A stretch of DNA of 64,000 nucleotides from Qiania dongpingensis (GTDB lineage Bacteria; Bacillota; Clostridia; Lachnospirales; Lachnospiraceae): positions 372,001 through 436,000 of the forward strand of contig NZ_CP060634.1 of assembly GCF_014337195.1 (NCBI RefSeq), in the 5' to 3' direction. The position numbers and the translations under genes were made by a program. The notes below the pieces were generated by a model that was not told the origin of the DNA, did not search any database, and saw only the letters and a program-made list of their open reading frames with translations. Shown one piece after another: positions 1 through 8,718 of this stretch. Position 1 is the stretch's first letter. Every line of letters starts with the position of its first letter.

Positions 1-1
1 C

Positions 2-220
2 AACATCCGCAAAGATGTGTACTTCCCGATTGCTATTCGATATAAAGAGGACGTGCAGAATATTGAACGGGATATCAGGACCATTCGGGACGTGATCATG
101 AGAAACGGAGGGGAAGACTTTCTCACGGAGCTTTCCGGAGGAAAATTCAGCCACACCAAGAGCCCATATCCCAGGGAAATCATCGAAATATTTGCGGAAT
201 ATCTGAAAAATCAAACCTAA
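2..220 (+). CDS. Stand-alone Spo0A C-terminal-domain-like protein (5' truncated by window edge)
   Basis: The reading frame is open from base 2 to a TAA at 218-220, so the N-terminus lies outside the window. The visible 72 residues match the C-terminal two thirds of the protein at 59600-59950: both carry a KEVYLPIAIRYKE-like stretch, then ERDIRTIRDVI, then a PYPREIIE(I/A)FAEY ending. The ERDIRTIRDVI segment aligns with the recognition-helix region of Spo0A ([14 protein letters not shown]), encoded at 32367-33161. No receiver domain is visible here. A role in DNA binding or in modulating sporulation is inference. The MerR gene begins 27 bases downstream and may be co-transcribed. Confidence 0.75.
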   Translation, partial: NIRKDVYFPIAIRYKEDVQNIERDIRTIRDVIMRNGGEDFLTELSGGKFSHTKSPYPREIIEIFAEYLKNQT

Positions 221-247
221 TAACGGAATAGAAAGGACTATAACGCA

Positions 248-1066
248 GTGTTCAAAATCGGTGAATTCTCCAAGCTGACGCAAGTATCCATCCGGATGCT
301 GCGCTACTATGATGAAACAGGACTTTTAAAACCCGAACAGACGAATCCGTACACGGGATACCGCATGTATTCTGCCGATCAGATCCCGCTCCTCAATAAA
401 ATCCTGTTCCTGAGGGACAGCGGTTTTAATGTGACGGAAATCTCTGAGGCCCTGAAACACAGCTCTTCTGATTTCATTCTCAGGCAGTTTGAAAGAAAAC
501 AGGCAGAAATAAAAGAAAACATTTTATCAGAACAGGCGAAACTAAAAAAAATCGAATTGGCTCAAAAAAATATCCTGTCGGATAAAAATGAGATGCATTA
601 TCAGGTCTCTCTAAAGTCAGTCCCCAGCTATCATGTCCTCTCACTGAGAAAAATCATACCAGATTATTATGCTGAAAGCAAGCTGTGGCAGGAAATGTCC
701 CGTTTCGTGACAAAGCATAGGATATCGGTTTCCCAGGATACCTTTTCCATCTATCACGATCCGGATTATCGGGAAAAGGACGTCGATGTAGAATTATGCG
801 CTCTGACGGAAAAAACAGGAGACAATCGTGAAGGGTTCGTTTACCGTGAAACAGAACCGGTGCCTGTCATGGCCTGTTCCATGGTATACGGCCCTTTCGA
901 AAACATCGCCGGCGCCTATCTTTCAATGGCGGATTGGCTTCAGAAGCACAGCCTCTACCGCATGACCGGACAGAGCAGGCAGATTGTACACCGGGGCCCC
1001 TGGAATGAAAACAACTCCCGGAACTATCTGACAGAAATCCAGATACCTCTGGAAGAAACCACTTGA
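248..1066 (+). CDS. MerR family transcriptional regulator with GyrI-like effector-binding domain
   Basis: This 272-residue protein begins at a GTG preceded by GAAAGGAC. Residues 1-70 form the MerR winged helix-turn-helix (FKIGEFSKLTQVSIRMLRYYDE, TGYRMYSADQ). A lysine- and glutamate-rich dimerisation coiled coil covers about 75-115. The last ~150 residues resemble the GyrI-like/BltR-type effector-binding fold, which binds small hydrophobic or cationic ligands in this family. Such proteins usually activate their own or a neighbouring efflux or modification gene by untwisting a 19-20 bp promoter spacer. No obvious efflux gene is adjacent; trmO follows after 60 bases. The ligand is unknown. Confidence 0.88.
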   Translation: MFKIGEFSKLTQVSIRMLRYYDETGLLKPEQTNPYTGYRMYSADQIPLLNKILFLRDSGFNVTEISEALKHSSSDFILRQFERKQAEIKENILSEQAKLKKIELAQKNILSDKNEMHYQVSLKSVPSYHVLSLRKIIPDYYAESKLWQEMSRFVTKHRISVSQDTFSIYHDPDYREKDVDVELCALTEKTGDNREGFVYRETEPVPVMACSMVYGPFENIAGAYLSMADWLQKHSLYRMTGQSRQIVHRGPWNENNSRNYLTEIQIPLEETT

Positions 1067-1126
1067 CTCTCCCACCGTGTCATGGTTTACACTCCATTTA
1101 GAAGCAGACAAGAAATGGAGGAATTT

Positions 1127-1606
1127 ATGATGAAACAATTATTGATAAACCCAATCGGCCGGATCCGTGTCCGTGATGAAGTCATGTCCCTGGAACTGGA
1201 CAAGCAGTTCATCCCCGCTTTAACAGCTTTGGACGGATTCTCCCATTTAAACGCCCTGTGGTGGTTTAGTGACTTTGATACAAAAGAAGCCAGGCAGACT
1301 CTCAAGGTAACTAAACCGTATAAAAGATCCCCCGAGATTATGGGAATCTTCGCCACAAGAGCGCCTGTGCGCCCGAATCCAATCGCGTTGTCCACCGCAG
1401 GAATTCTTCATATTGACTATGAAAAGGGCATTATCTTACTGGATTATATCGATGCTTTTGACAACACGCCCCTTCTGGACATCAAGCCATATACTCCGAG
1501 CCTTGACCGCGTGGACACGCCCGAACTGCCGCAATGGTGCCGCCACTGGCCGCAGAGCATCGAACAGTCAGGTGAATTTGACTGGGAAAATGAGTTCAAT
1601 TTTTAA
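1127..1606 (+). CDS. trmO: tRNA (N6-threonylcarbamoyladenosine(37)-N6)-methyltransferase TrmO
   Basis: TrmO (TsaA/YaeB family) uses S-adenosylmethionine to methylate the t6A base at position 37 of threonine tRNAs. The 159-residue form starting at the ATG at 1127 has GGAGGA seven bases upstream; an upstream ATG at 1082 in the same frame lacks such a site. Hallmarks are the FATRAPVRPNPIALS block in the middle and PLLDIKPYTPSLD near residue 130, both part of the SAM-binding beta-barrel. It is shorter than the two-domain E. coli enzyme, as is common in Firmicutes. A hairpin terminator follows immediately. Confidence 0.88.
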   Translation: MMKQLLINPIGRIRVRDEVMSLELDKQFIPALTALDGFSHLNALWWFSDFDTKEARQTLKVTKPYKRSPEIMGIFATRAPVRPNPIALSTAGILHIDYEKGIILLDYIDAFDNTPLLDIKPYTPSLDRVDTPELPQWCRHWPQSIEQSGEFDWENEFNF

Positions 1607-1609
1607 ATA

Positions 1610-1637
1610 CATCCGCAGCTTTTAACGGCTGCGGATG
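1610..1637 (+). terminator. Intrinsic terminator after trmO
   Basis: Perfect ten-base stem CATCCGCAGC / GCTGCGGATG with an 8-base loop, followed by TCCTGTTTTCT, eight bases after the trmO stop codon. Confidence 0.75.
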
Positions 1638-1756
1638 TCCTGTTTTCTCCTCACGAATAGTTATCGCCCTTTCGATTAATACTAACGAAGAAAATGGAAT
1701 AAACAGTTTGTCTAAAACATCGTTCCGAATAAAAATTCAACAGGAGGAAAACGCAT

Positions 1757-2053
1757 ATGACTGTAAAATACCAGGAAGCAGAAAGCCTTCCCATGAACGC
1801 CCTCAGCGAGATTCCCACGCCCAACGCCGATGCCAAAAAGATCACGGGGCTGGTAAAGCACAGCGGTAAGATTTCAGGATATCAGCTGTCCGACGGACGG
1901 ATCGTGAACAAAGCGGAAGGAGTAGAGCTTGCGAAGCAGGGAGAAATCCAGGGAGTCGGAATTTCTTCACGAAACGGCAATGAGTATCTGAAGTCACTTC
2001 CTGACGATACAGAAAGCAATAATTTGGGAAATCTCCCCACTGTGACCAATTAA
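1757..2053 (+). CDS. DUF3892 domain-containing protein
   Basis: A 98-residue soluble protein with an excellent ribosome-binding site (CAGGAGGAAAACGCAT before ATG). The central stretch, residues ~28-70, has the DUF3892 pattern: ITGLVKHSGKISGYQLSDGRIVNKAEGV followed by a glycine-rich turn. The family is small, widespread in Firmicutes and of unknown function. The gene is monocistronic: it is followed by a hairpin and lies 144 bases before the nuclease-STAND gene. Assignment to the domain is by pattern recognition only. Confidence 0.75.
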   Translation: MTVKYQEAESLPMNALSEIPTPNADAKKITGLVKHSGKISGYQLSDGRIVNKAEGVELAKQGEIQGVGISSRNGNEYLKSLPDDTESNNLGNLPTVTN

Positions 2054-2068
2054 GGTTCACCGTCAAAC

Positions 2069-2111
2069 GAGCTGTCGCCATAACGATTATAAATCGTAAA
2101 GGCGGCAGCTC
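2069..2111 (+). terminator. Hairpin terminator after the DUF3892 gene
   Basis: GAGCTGTCGCC pairs with GGCGGCAGCTC across a 21-base loop; the tail is TTCTTG, so the U-tract is weak. Confidence 0.5.
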
Positions 2112-2122
2112 TTCTTGATACA

Positions 2123-2151
2123 TTGCCCATATTAACGAAAACTGATATAAT
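2123..2151 (+). promoter_or_regulatory. Sigma-A promoter for the nuclease-STAND gene
   Basis: TTGCCC (2123-2128), a 17-base spacer, then TATAAT (2146-2151) preceded by TGA (an extended -10). It lies 47 bases before the start codon of the 819-residue gene. Confidence 0.65.
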
Positions 2152-2197
2152 TAAGCAGTGATAGTTCAAACTACAGATTGGGCGGAGGTGCCAGAGC

Positions 2198-4657
2198 ATG
2201 CTGAATTTCTTTACATTGGAACCGAAAGAGTTTGCAGAGTTATCCAGAGATATTTTACAGAAAATAGTCAAAAAAACTCTTTATTTGACGGATGGTCCCT
2301 ATGATGAAGGTATTGATTTTACGGATAATCCTCAAAACTCCAGAATCATAGGTCAGGCTAAGAATTTTATTCTCACCCCCATAGATAAATTGATGCGTAA
2401 ATTGGAAGAGGAAAAAGAACGTGTGAGCAAGCTGCAGCCAGAAGCCTATTATTTGTTCTTGCCAAAAAATCTCACTCGGAAGCGTCTGGAAAAAATCGTA
2501 AACTTATTTAATCCAGTCACAAGGTTTGATTTTGAACATATTTTTACTCTTGGTAAAATGGATGAACTGCTTCAAAAAAAGGAATATAGAGATATCCTTG
2601 AGAAACACCCGAAACTTTGGAACTTTTCCATGGATATCCTCAGCAGAGCGCTATATAAAAATATTGATTTTGACACACGGGAAATGCTCTTGAATATCCA
2701 ATCATTCAGTGAATTTGTGCCTACGGAGAGTTATTGCGCGTGCATTGAACTGCTGGAGCAGGATCACGCAGTCCTGCTGCAGGGTGCGCCGGGTACAGGA
2801 AAAACTGTGATCTCGCGCCGGATTGCTTTGGAACTGGCACAGCAGGGATATCAGGTCCACTATACGACAGACGGAAACTTGCGTGATATAAAGGGCATCC
2901 TCTCGCAGGATGACACGCCGGAACTGATCCTGCTGGACGATTTTCTGGGACAAATGTACGTAACACTTGATCCAGGCAAAGCCGGTGAGCTTGAGACACT
3001 GCTGCATTTTGTCCAGCGCAGCAAACATAAGCGGATTCTCCTAAACTCACGTATTACGGTTCTGCAGGAAGCTGAACGGAGCATACCTCTCTTCACCCGG
3101 ATTTTTTCAAACCTCAAAAAAATCAATGTTGACGAACTGACAGAATATGAAAAAGCCCGCATACTCCACAACACTCTGAAAAAGCAGTGCGGTGACTGCC
3201 CAAAGGTCTTTCGTTACATTGCTTCCGAGGGACGATACTGGAATATTATTCATCACCGCAACTTTAATCCGCGTATCATCGGTATGATAGCCGCCATGAC
3301 AGCAAACCTGTCCGATCCAAAAGACTTATATGACCGTCTGCTGGAACTGCTCAATGATCCGGCAAATATCTGGGCGCAGGAGTTTGAGCAAAATCTCCGC
3401 CCAGAGGATCGGCTCCTATTGACGACCCTATATTCCCTGACAAATACGAACGTGGATTTCGCTCTATTGGAAGCATGTTACGCCGCACGAATCAGAACCA
3501 TGCCGGAAATCGATAAAACGGTCAACCAGGCAGAAAACGCACTGAGGCGTCTGAATCGTTCCATGCTTCGGCAGACCTGGGATGAGACGCGGAAAATATC
3601 AGTGATGAATCCTTCTGTCAATGACTTTCTGTCCCAATACATACGGAAGCACCCGTTGGAACAGGAGGCTATTATCGCCTCAGCAGTCTATTTCGAACAG
3701 ATATATAAGCTCATGCATGGAAATTCCATACAAAATATTCTAAACTCTCCGGCACTGCTTGCACTGGTAGAACAAAAGTTTGAAGATCATTCACTCCTCA
3801 ATCTGCGTTTCCAGGATGATACATATTTGGGCAATATTCTGGCTTATCAATGCATTGTACGGCAGCCCTTGCTGGATGACGTGTACCGCGACAAATTAAT
3901 CAGCCTTCTCCGGCAGGGAGCTGTCGATAACTATCGCCCGTTTTTACTGAACGGCTGTCTGTCCTATATTCTGCCGCTGTTTTCAAAACCGCTGTTTTCC
4001 TACTATCAAATGGAGCGTAATTTGACAGACAACGGTTTTGTAGATAGTTTGATGCAAAGCGCTCAAGATTCTAACGAACTGCTCCAGGTGCTGTCTCTCA
4101 TCTGGTCTGTATTTTCTAATCCGGTACAAAAATATGACTATGATCTTTCGTACTTCCGGCAAAAAGCCGCGGAGTATACAGAAAACCAATTGCTGGACGA
4201 GGTTGGTGATTTTAATACGTTTTGTATACAAAAATACGACCGATCGAAATTTGACCATTTAGTGCGGGAGATTCCCGCGGATATGCCCATAGAGGATGTC
4301 ATTGATTATTTTGAATATGAATTGAGTTCATTTCTGGAAGACGATCTGACTGATCAATTTGTAGAGTGCGTGATTCGCAGCATTCAAGATGTACTAGAAG
4401 CACAGCCATGGTTTGATGGAAAAATCAGTATTGACCGGGATATTGTACTGATTGATCAAGATATCTGGGGTAGAGCAGAAATTATGATCGATAATGCGAT
4501 GTACGATTGTTTACCACGGGAGACATACGACACTTATACTGCTCAACGACGAGAAGCCAGTGATAATCTGCGCCTGGAGCGTAGCAGCATGGAATATTGG
4601 AATAATACAGAAAAGGAAAACCAAGATCTACAAATCTGCTCTCTGTTTACAGAGTAA
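2198..4657 (+). CDS. Mrr-like endonuclease fused to STAND-type (nSTAND3-like) NTPase; candidate anti-phage protein
   Basis: This 819-residue single gene starts at ATG after GGAGGTG. Residues 1-60 carry a restriction-endonuclease-like core: glutamate in PKEFAEL, GIDF with Asp40, and QAK at 53-55, matching the D-x(n)-(E/Q)-x-K pattern of Mrr-type PD-(D/E)XK nucleases. A long helix follows. A P-loop NTPase then begins near 170: FVPTESY start, Walker A GAPGTGKT (196-203), Walker B LILLDDF (243-249) and a sensor-like RILLNSR. The remaining ~450 residues are helical, as in STAND sensor arms. Nuclease-STAND fusions are known anti-phage sensors (Avs and relatives); that role here is inference. A WYL regulator follows 48 bases downstream with no terminator between. 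Confidence 0.75.
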   Translation: MLNFFTLEPKEFAELSRDILQKIVKKTLYLTDGPYDEGIDFTDNPQNSRIIGQAKNFILTPIDKLMRKLEEEKERVSKLQPEAYYLFLPKNLTRKRLEKIVNLFNPVTRFDFEHIFTLGKMDELLQKKEYRDILEKHPKLWNFSMDILSRALYKNIDFDTREMLLNIQSFSEFVPTESYCACIELLEQDHAVLLQGAPGTGKTVISRRIALELAQQGYQVHYTTDGNLRDIKGILSQDDTPELILLDDFLGQMYVTLDPGKAGELETLLHFVQRSKHKRILLNSRITVLQEAERSIPLFTRIFSNLKKINVDELTEYEKARILHNTLKKQCGDCPKVFRYIASEGRYWNIIHHRNFNPRIIGMIAAMTANLSDPKDLYDRLLELLNDPANIWAQEFEQNLRPEDRLLLTTLYSLTNTNVDFALLEACYAARIRTMPEIDKTVNQAENALRRLNRSMLRQTWDETRKISVMNPSVNDFLSQYIRKHPLEQEAIIASAVYFEQIYKLMHGNSIQNILNSPALLALVEQKFEDHSLLNLRFQDDTYLGNILAYQCIVRQPLLDDVYRDKLISLLRQGAVDNYRPFLLNGCLSYILPLFSKPLFSYYQMERNLTDNGFVDSLMQSAQDSNELLQVLSLIWSVFSNPVQKYDYDLSYFRQKAAEYTENQLLDEVGDFNTFCIQKYDRSKFDHLVREIPADMPIEDVIDYFEYELSSFLEDDLTDQFVECVIRSIQDVLEAQPWFDGKISIDRDIVLIDQDIWGRAEIMIDNAMYDCLPRETYDTYTAQRREASDNLRLERSSMEYWNNTEKENQDLQICSLFTE

Positions 4658-4705
4658 AAACCAAATCAAAACAAAAACACTATGTTCAGATCATAGAGGA
4701 ATAAT

Positions 4706-5608
4706 ATGAAAATTGACCGTTTGATCGGCATCATTACAATTTTGCTGCAACAGGACAAAATAACGGCGCCGGAACTGGCAGAGAGGTTCGAAGTCTCCAG
4801 GAGGACCATAAACAGAGATATTGAAGACATCTGCAAAGCTGGAATCCCCCTCATTACCACCCAGGGATATGGAGGAGGTATTTCCATTGACGACAGATAC
4901 AAAATAGACAGATCCTTCTTTACAGATGAGGAACTGCAGACAATCTTTACTGGATTAAAGGGAATCGACAGCGTATCAAAAACCTCATATTTGAAAACTC
5001 TCCTTGAAAAGCTCTCGGACAAAGAAAACCGCATGATATCAGAAGATATTATAATCCTTGACCTGGCATCCCATTATCAGAAACCGCTCACGAAAAAAAT
5101 AGAACTCATAAAATATGCGATCCGGGAACGGCGTATTCTCTCTTTCCATTACTATTACTCAAAAGGAGAACAGCAAAAAAGAATCGAGCCCTATCATCTG
5201 ATCTTCAAATGGTCTTCCTGGTATGTCTTCGGCTACTGTCCGGACAGACAAGGCTACCGCCTTTTTAAGCTGAACCGGCTTTGGGAGCTGCAGGTTATGG
5301 AAGAAACATATTCAGTCAGAACCATACCAGAAAAGGAATTGAAGCTTGATGACTATTTCACGTCTGGTTCCATACATTTAAAAGCCCTGTTCGCTCCCAG
5401 TGAAAAATACCGGCTGATAGAAGAATACGGCATCGAATGCTTTTCTTCCACTGAAAGCGGCGAACTGCTTCTGGAGCGCGATTTTGTAAACTATGAAAAT
5501 ATGCGTGAATGGATATTCAGCTTTGGTGATAAGGTACGTATCATGGAGCCTGGCCAACTGAAAACCGACCGAAAAAATCAGGCCGAACGGATCCTGCAAA
5601 TGGATTAA
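4706..5608 (+). CDS. YafY/PafC-type transcriptional regulator: HTH_11 plus WYL domain
   Basis: This 300-residue protein has the standard layout. Residues 1-55 form an N-terminal helix-turn-helix (ITAPELAERFEVSRRTINRDIEDI). A WYL domain covers about 130-215, with IRERRILSFHYYYSKGEQQKRIEPYHLIFKWSSWYVFGYC and RLFKLNRL. A WCX-like C-terminal dimerisation part follows. WYL domains bind ligands, often single-stranded or cyclic nucleotides, and such regulators often sit beside phage-defence genes, here directly downstream of the nuclease-STAND gene. Co-transcription with that gene is likely from the 48-base gap but not proven. It converges with the sensor kinase, leaving only six bases between the stops. 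Confidence 0.85.
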   Translation: MKIDRLIGIITILLQQDKITAPELAERFEVSRRTINRDIEDICKAGIPLITTQGYGGGISIDDRYKIDRSFFTDEELQTIFTGLKGIDSVSKTSYLKTLLEKLSDKENRMISEDIIILDLASHYQKPLTKKIELIKYAIRERRILSFHYYYSKGEQQKRIEPYHLIFKWSSWYVFGYCPDRQGYRLFKLNRLWELQVMEETYSVRTIPEKELKLDDYFTSGSIHLKALFAPSEKYRLIEEYGIECFSSTESGELLLERDFVNYENMREWIFSFGDKVRIMEPGQLKTDRKNQAERILQMD

Positions 5609-5614
5609 ATGACG

Positions 5615-8170
5615 TCAGGAGCCTTTTCCCGGACGGATATACTTCTGAAGAAGCTGAATCACCAGCGCGGTATCGATCGGCTTGATCACATGGCCGTTCA
5701 TTCCACAGGCGGCACTCTTTTGAATGTCTTCTGAAAAAGCATCAGCGGTCATTGCGATGATCGGGATATCGGAATCCACCCGGCCTGAAGCCCGAATCGC
5801 TTTTGCCGCCGCATAGCCGTCCATTACCGGCATACGGATATCCATTAAGACCGCATCATAAAAACCAGGCTCTGACTGATCGTACTTTTGTACGCATATC
5901 TGTCCATTTTCCGCCCGTTCAATTTCCAATCCATATTCAGAAAGAAGCATATCGGCAATCTCCCAGTTGAGGTCATTGTCTTCTGCCAGCAAAATACGCC
6001 TTCCGCCAAGTTCAGGCTTATATAGTTCTTCCGCCTTCATAGCATCTGACGAAACTCCCATGTAATGGCTCAGCGTATGAAACAGAGTCGATTTAAACAA
6101 CGGCTTTGCAATAAAACCACTTATGCCCGCAGCATCCGCTTCTTCTTCAATATCCCCCCATTCATAAGCGGAAATGAGCAGAATCGGAATCTCGCCTCCA
6201 ATCTTCCGGCGGAGCTGTCTTGCGGTCTGCAGGCCGTCCAGTCCCGGCATTTTCCAATCCAAAAGGATGATCTGGTATTCATCCCCGGTTTCCTGGCGTG
6301 CCTGGACCATCCGAAGCGCGCTCTCCCCGCCAGATGCCCATTCTGAAACAGCGCCAAGCTCTTTCAGGGCAGAAGCCGCACTCCGGCAGAGCTGCTCATC
6401 ATCGTCCACCACAAGGATATTCCATTCGGGGAGGACCATATCTTCTTCCAGCATCTGAGCCTTCTCCACATCGATCGTAACATGGAATTCACTCCCGGCA
6501 CCCGGCTCACTGTCTACCTCAATGGTTCCTTCCATGGCATCGACAATATATTTAGTGATCGCCATTCCAAGACCGGTTCCCTCTGTTCTGTTCACCTGGC
6601 TGCTGCTTTCCCGTTCAAAAGCCTCAAACAGCCGCTCCTTGAATTCTTTCGACATTCCGATTCCCGTATCTTTCACATAGAAATGGATCCGGATAAAAGT
6701 GTCCTTCTTCGGAGACGGCTCCTCCCGCATGGTCAGATGAACGGTCCCGCCCTCCGGCGTGAACTTGACCGAATTGGACAGCAGGTTTAAAAGGACCTGA
6801 TTCAGCCGCACCCCGTCGCAGAGCACTTCCTCTGTATGAACATCCTGAAGAAACACATCAAACTGCTGATTTTTCATCTTAATCTGTGGCTGAACGATAT
6901 TGACAATACTGTCCACAGTCTCCCGAAGGGATATCTGCTCCAGATTCAGTGTCAGCTTCCCGCTCTCGATTTTCGACATATCCAGCACATCGTTGATAAG
7001 CCCCAGCAGATGCTTACTGGAAAAGGTAATCTTCTGCAGACAGTCCTTTACCTGTTCCGTTTTCTCCAGATTTGCCGAAGCTATGGCTGTCATTCCTACG
7101 ATCGCATTCATCGGAGTGCGGATATCATGACTCATGTTTGACAGGAACTCACTCTTGGCGTGATTTGCGCTGTCCGCCTTCTTTCTGGCCTCCTTCAGCG
7201 CCGTCAGCTGCCGCTGTGACATCCGGAAGTAAAGGAAAAAGATGATCAGCAAAGTGATCATGATCAGACCGCTCCCTGCGAGAGTGGTGACTATCCGCTG
7301 TCTTCCGAGAGTAAGTATGGGTTCCTCCAAAGTCCCGTATGGCATCACCGATACCAGATACCAGTCAGAATGAGGCAGTGGAGTAAAATAGGTATTCCGG
7401 CGTTCCCCATCGATTTCCACTACAACCGAATAATCCTCTTCTCCCGCAATCGCCTCTTTCATTTCCTGCACCATTTCCTGCGGCGTTTTTCCATCAATTC
7501 CCTTCTGGGATAATATCCGTTCAAAATAAGAATCCTCTCCGGCATCTGCATTCCGCAGGATAAAGCGGCCGTCTTTCCGGATAAAATGGGAATAGACCAG
7601 TGTCTCTCCGATATCCAGGGAAAGACTCTCCCCAACGTATTTCATAGGAAGTCCGGCTACCAAGGCCAAAGACGATGTACCACCTTCCATGGAATAAGAG
7701 GCCGGCACTCCCAGCAAAAGCAGCATCTCTCCGGATTCTGTAACTCCAGCCGCCACCTTTTTTTCTCCGTGGTTCAGAGAATCGATAAAGTCCGCTTCAT
7801 CAATGATCTCAACCGTTTCTCCCCGGAGCACATCATTTTTCCCATCCTCAGCATAAAGACTCAAATATGTAAAGCTATTATTTTCACCGCCTGCATCTAA
7901 CCTTATCCGTGTTCCGCCAGCGCTGTCTGAGAGCCCGGAAGAAACCTGTTCGATAATCCCTTCTGCCTCAGACAGATGCAGATCGATCAGCAGATTAAAA
8001 TGCAGCTTGAGCTGCGTGCTCATCTGAGACATATATATTGTCCCTACCTTATGGAGTGCCTCACTGCTCTGGCGCACCATATATGTGGTGATCCATACAA
8101 ATACACCGATACAGAGAGTAAGGGCGCTGATCAGACTGATCCATAAAAAACGCAGCGTGCTTTTTTTCAT
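5615..8170 (-). CDS. Hybrid sensor histidine kinase with two receiver domains
   Basis: This 851-residue membrane protein has transmembrane helices at about 8-30 and 296-316. They enclose a ~260-residue extracytoplasmic sensor of the Cache type. HisKA follows with phospho-acceptor His348 in the context FLSNMSHDIRTPMNAI. HATPase_c spans about 455-575 (N box LNQVLLNLLSNSVKF, G1 DTGIGM, G2 GTGLGMAI). There are two receivers: one near 585-705 (LLDWKMPG) and one near 725-845 (LMDIRMPVMDG, with AEDN acidic pair). No HPt domain follows, so phosphotransfer to a separate HPt protein or direct output through the receivers is expected. No response-regulator gene is adjacent; the ligand is unknown. The start has AAGGAG eleven bases upstream. 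Confidence 0.92.
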   Translation of the reverse strand: MKKSTLRFLWISLISALTLCIGVFVWITTYMVRQSSEALHKVGTIYMSQMSTQLKLHFNLLIDLHLSEAEGIIEQVSSGLSDSAGGTRIRLDAGGENNSFTYLSLYAEDGKNDVLRGETVEIIDEADFIDSLNHGEKKVAAGVTESGEMLLLLGVPASYSMEGGTSSLALVAGLPMKYVGESLSLDIGETLVYSHFIRKDGRFILRNADAGEDSYFERILSQKGIDGKTPQEMVQEMKEAIAGEEDYSVVVEIDGERRNTYFTPLPHSDWYLVSVMPYGTLEEPILTLGRQRIVTTLAGSGLIMITLLIIFFLYFRMSQRQLTALKEARKKADSANHAKSEFLSNMSHDIRTPMNAIVGMTAIASANLEKTEQVKDCLQKITFSSKHLLGLINDVLDMSKIESGKLTLNLEQISLRETVDSIVNIVQPQIKMKNQQFDVFLQDVHTEEVLCDGVRLNQVLLNLLSNSVKFTPEGGTVHLTMREEPSPKKDTFIRIHFYVKDTGIGMSKEFKERLFEAFERESSSQVNRTEGTGLGMAITKYIVDAMEGTIEVDSEPGAGSEFHVTIDVEKAQMLEEDMVLPEWNILVVDDDEQLCRSAASALKELGAVSEWASGGESALRMVQARQETGDEYQIILLDWKMPGLDGLQTARQLRRKIGGEIPILLISAYEWGDIEEEADAAGISGFIAKPLFKSTLFHTLSHYMGVSSDAMKAEELYKPELGGRRILLAEDNDLNWEIADMLLSEYGLEIERAENGQICVQKYDQSEPGFYDAVLMDIRMPVMDGYAAAKAIRASGRVDSDIPIIAMTADAFSEDIQKSAACGMNGHVIKPIDTALVIQLLQKYIRPGKGS

Positions 8171-8278
8171 GGGGAAAGTTCTCCTTAATATTAAAATTTA
8201 TCGTATAAGATGGCCCCACCGGCTATAAATTGCCTGCGTGCGGCCATTGTGTAAATCTTTTATCCTATATCTGGTACT

Positions 8279-8308
8279 ACTATACCACAATCTCCGTTGG
8301 CTTCGCAA
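8279..8308 (-). promoter_or_regulatory. Possible promoter for the hybrid kinase
   Basis: On the minus strand TTGCGA (8308-8303), an 18-base spacer and TATAGT (8284-8279), about 110 bases before the start codon. The rest of the 327-base gap between the kinase gene and the tRNA shows no open frame with a ribosome-binding site. Confidence 0.35.
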
Positions 8309-8455
8309 CCGATATTGTCCCGGATATATGCAGAAAGCAAATTGACAAAGCAGGAGGACCGAAAACGATAACGGCCGGATGAGCCGGCTCATACAAATTT
8401 TCTGGCTATGCCTTTATCAGTAAAAAAAACCTCAAACCCATGTGAAGGTTAAAAA

Positions 8456-8483
8456 AACAGCTCTCCCCAATGGGAAAGCTGTT
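8456..8483 (-). terminator. Intrinsic terminator downstream of tRNA-Leu
   Basis: Read on the minus strand, an AACAGCTTTCCC / GGGGAGAGCTGTT stem is followed by seven T, 15 bases after the tRNA 3' end. Confidence 0.75.
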
Positions 8484-8497
8484 CTTTTTCTTTAAAA

Positions 8498-8580
8498 TGC
8501 GGATGGTGGGACTTGAACCCACACGAGGTCGCCCCCGTCAGATTTTGAGTCTGATGCGTCTGCCATTCCGCCACATCCGC
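8498..8580 (-). tRNA. tRNA-Leu (anticodon CAA)
   Basis: The minus-strand sequence folds as an 83-base class II tRNA. The acceptor stem is GCGGATG / CATCCGC with discriminator A. The anticodon stem TCAGA / TCTGA encloses the loop CTCAAAA, giving anticodon CAA. A long variable arm follows, then a T arm containing GGTTCAAGTCC. The 3' CCA is not encoded. It reads UUG codons. It has its own promoter and terminator and is a single-gene unit. Confidence 0.95.
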
Positions 8581-8602
8581 GTGACTTCTCAAGCCGAGAT
8601 TT

Positions 8603-8631
8603 ATTGTAGCATATCCCCATTTATTATGCAA
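8603..8631 (-). promoter_or_regulatory. Sigma-A promoter of tRNA-Leu
   Basis: Minus strand TTGCAT (8631-8626), 17-base spacer, TACAAT (8608-8603); the tRNA 5' end is 23 bases after the -10 box. Confidence 0.7.
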
Positions 8632-8718
8632 GTATTTTTTCCGCAGTCCCCCGTTGACGGCTGGGATTTTCATTGTTAAAATGGATGATAGAATCTGGAC
8701 AAGCAGAAAGGAACCCCT

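Noticed and set aside
8449..8679. Frames over the tRNA region (both strands)
   Set aside because: They cover a clear tRNA-Leu with its own promoter and terminator.
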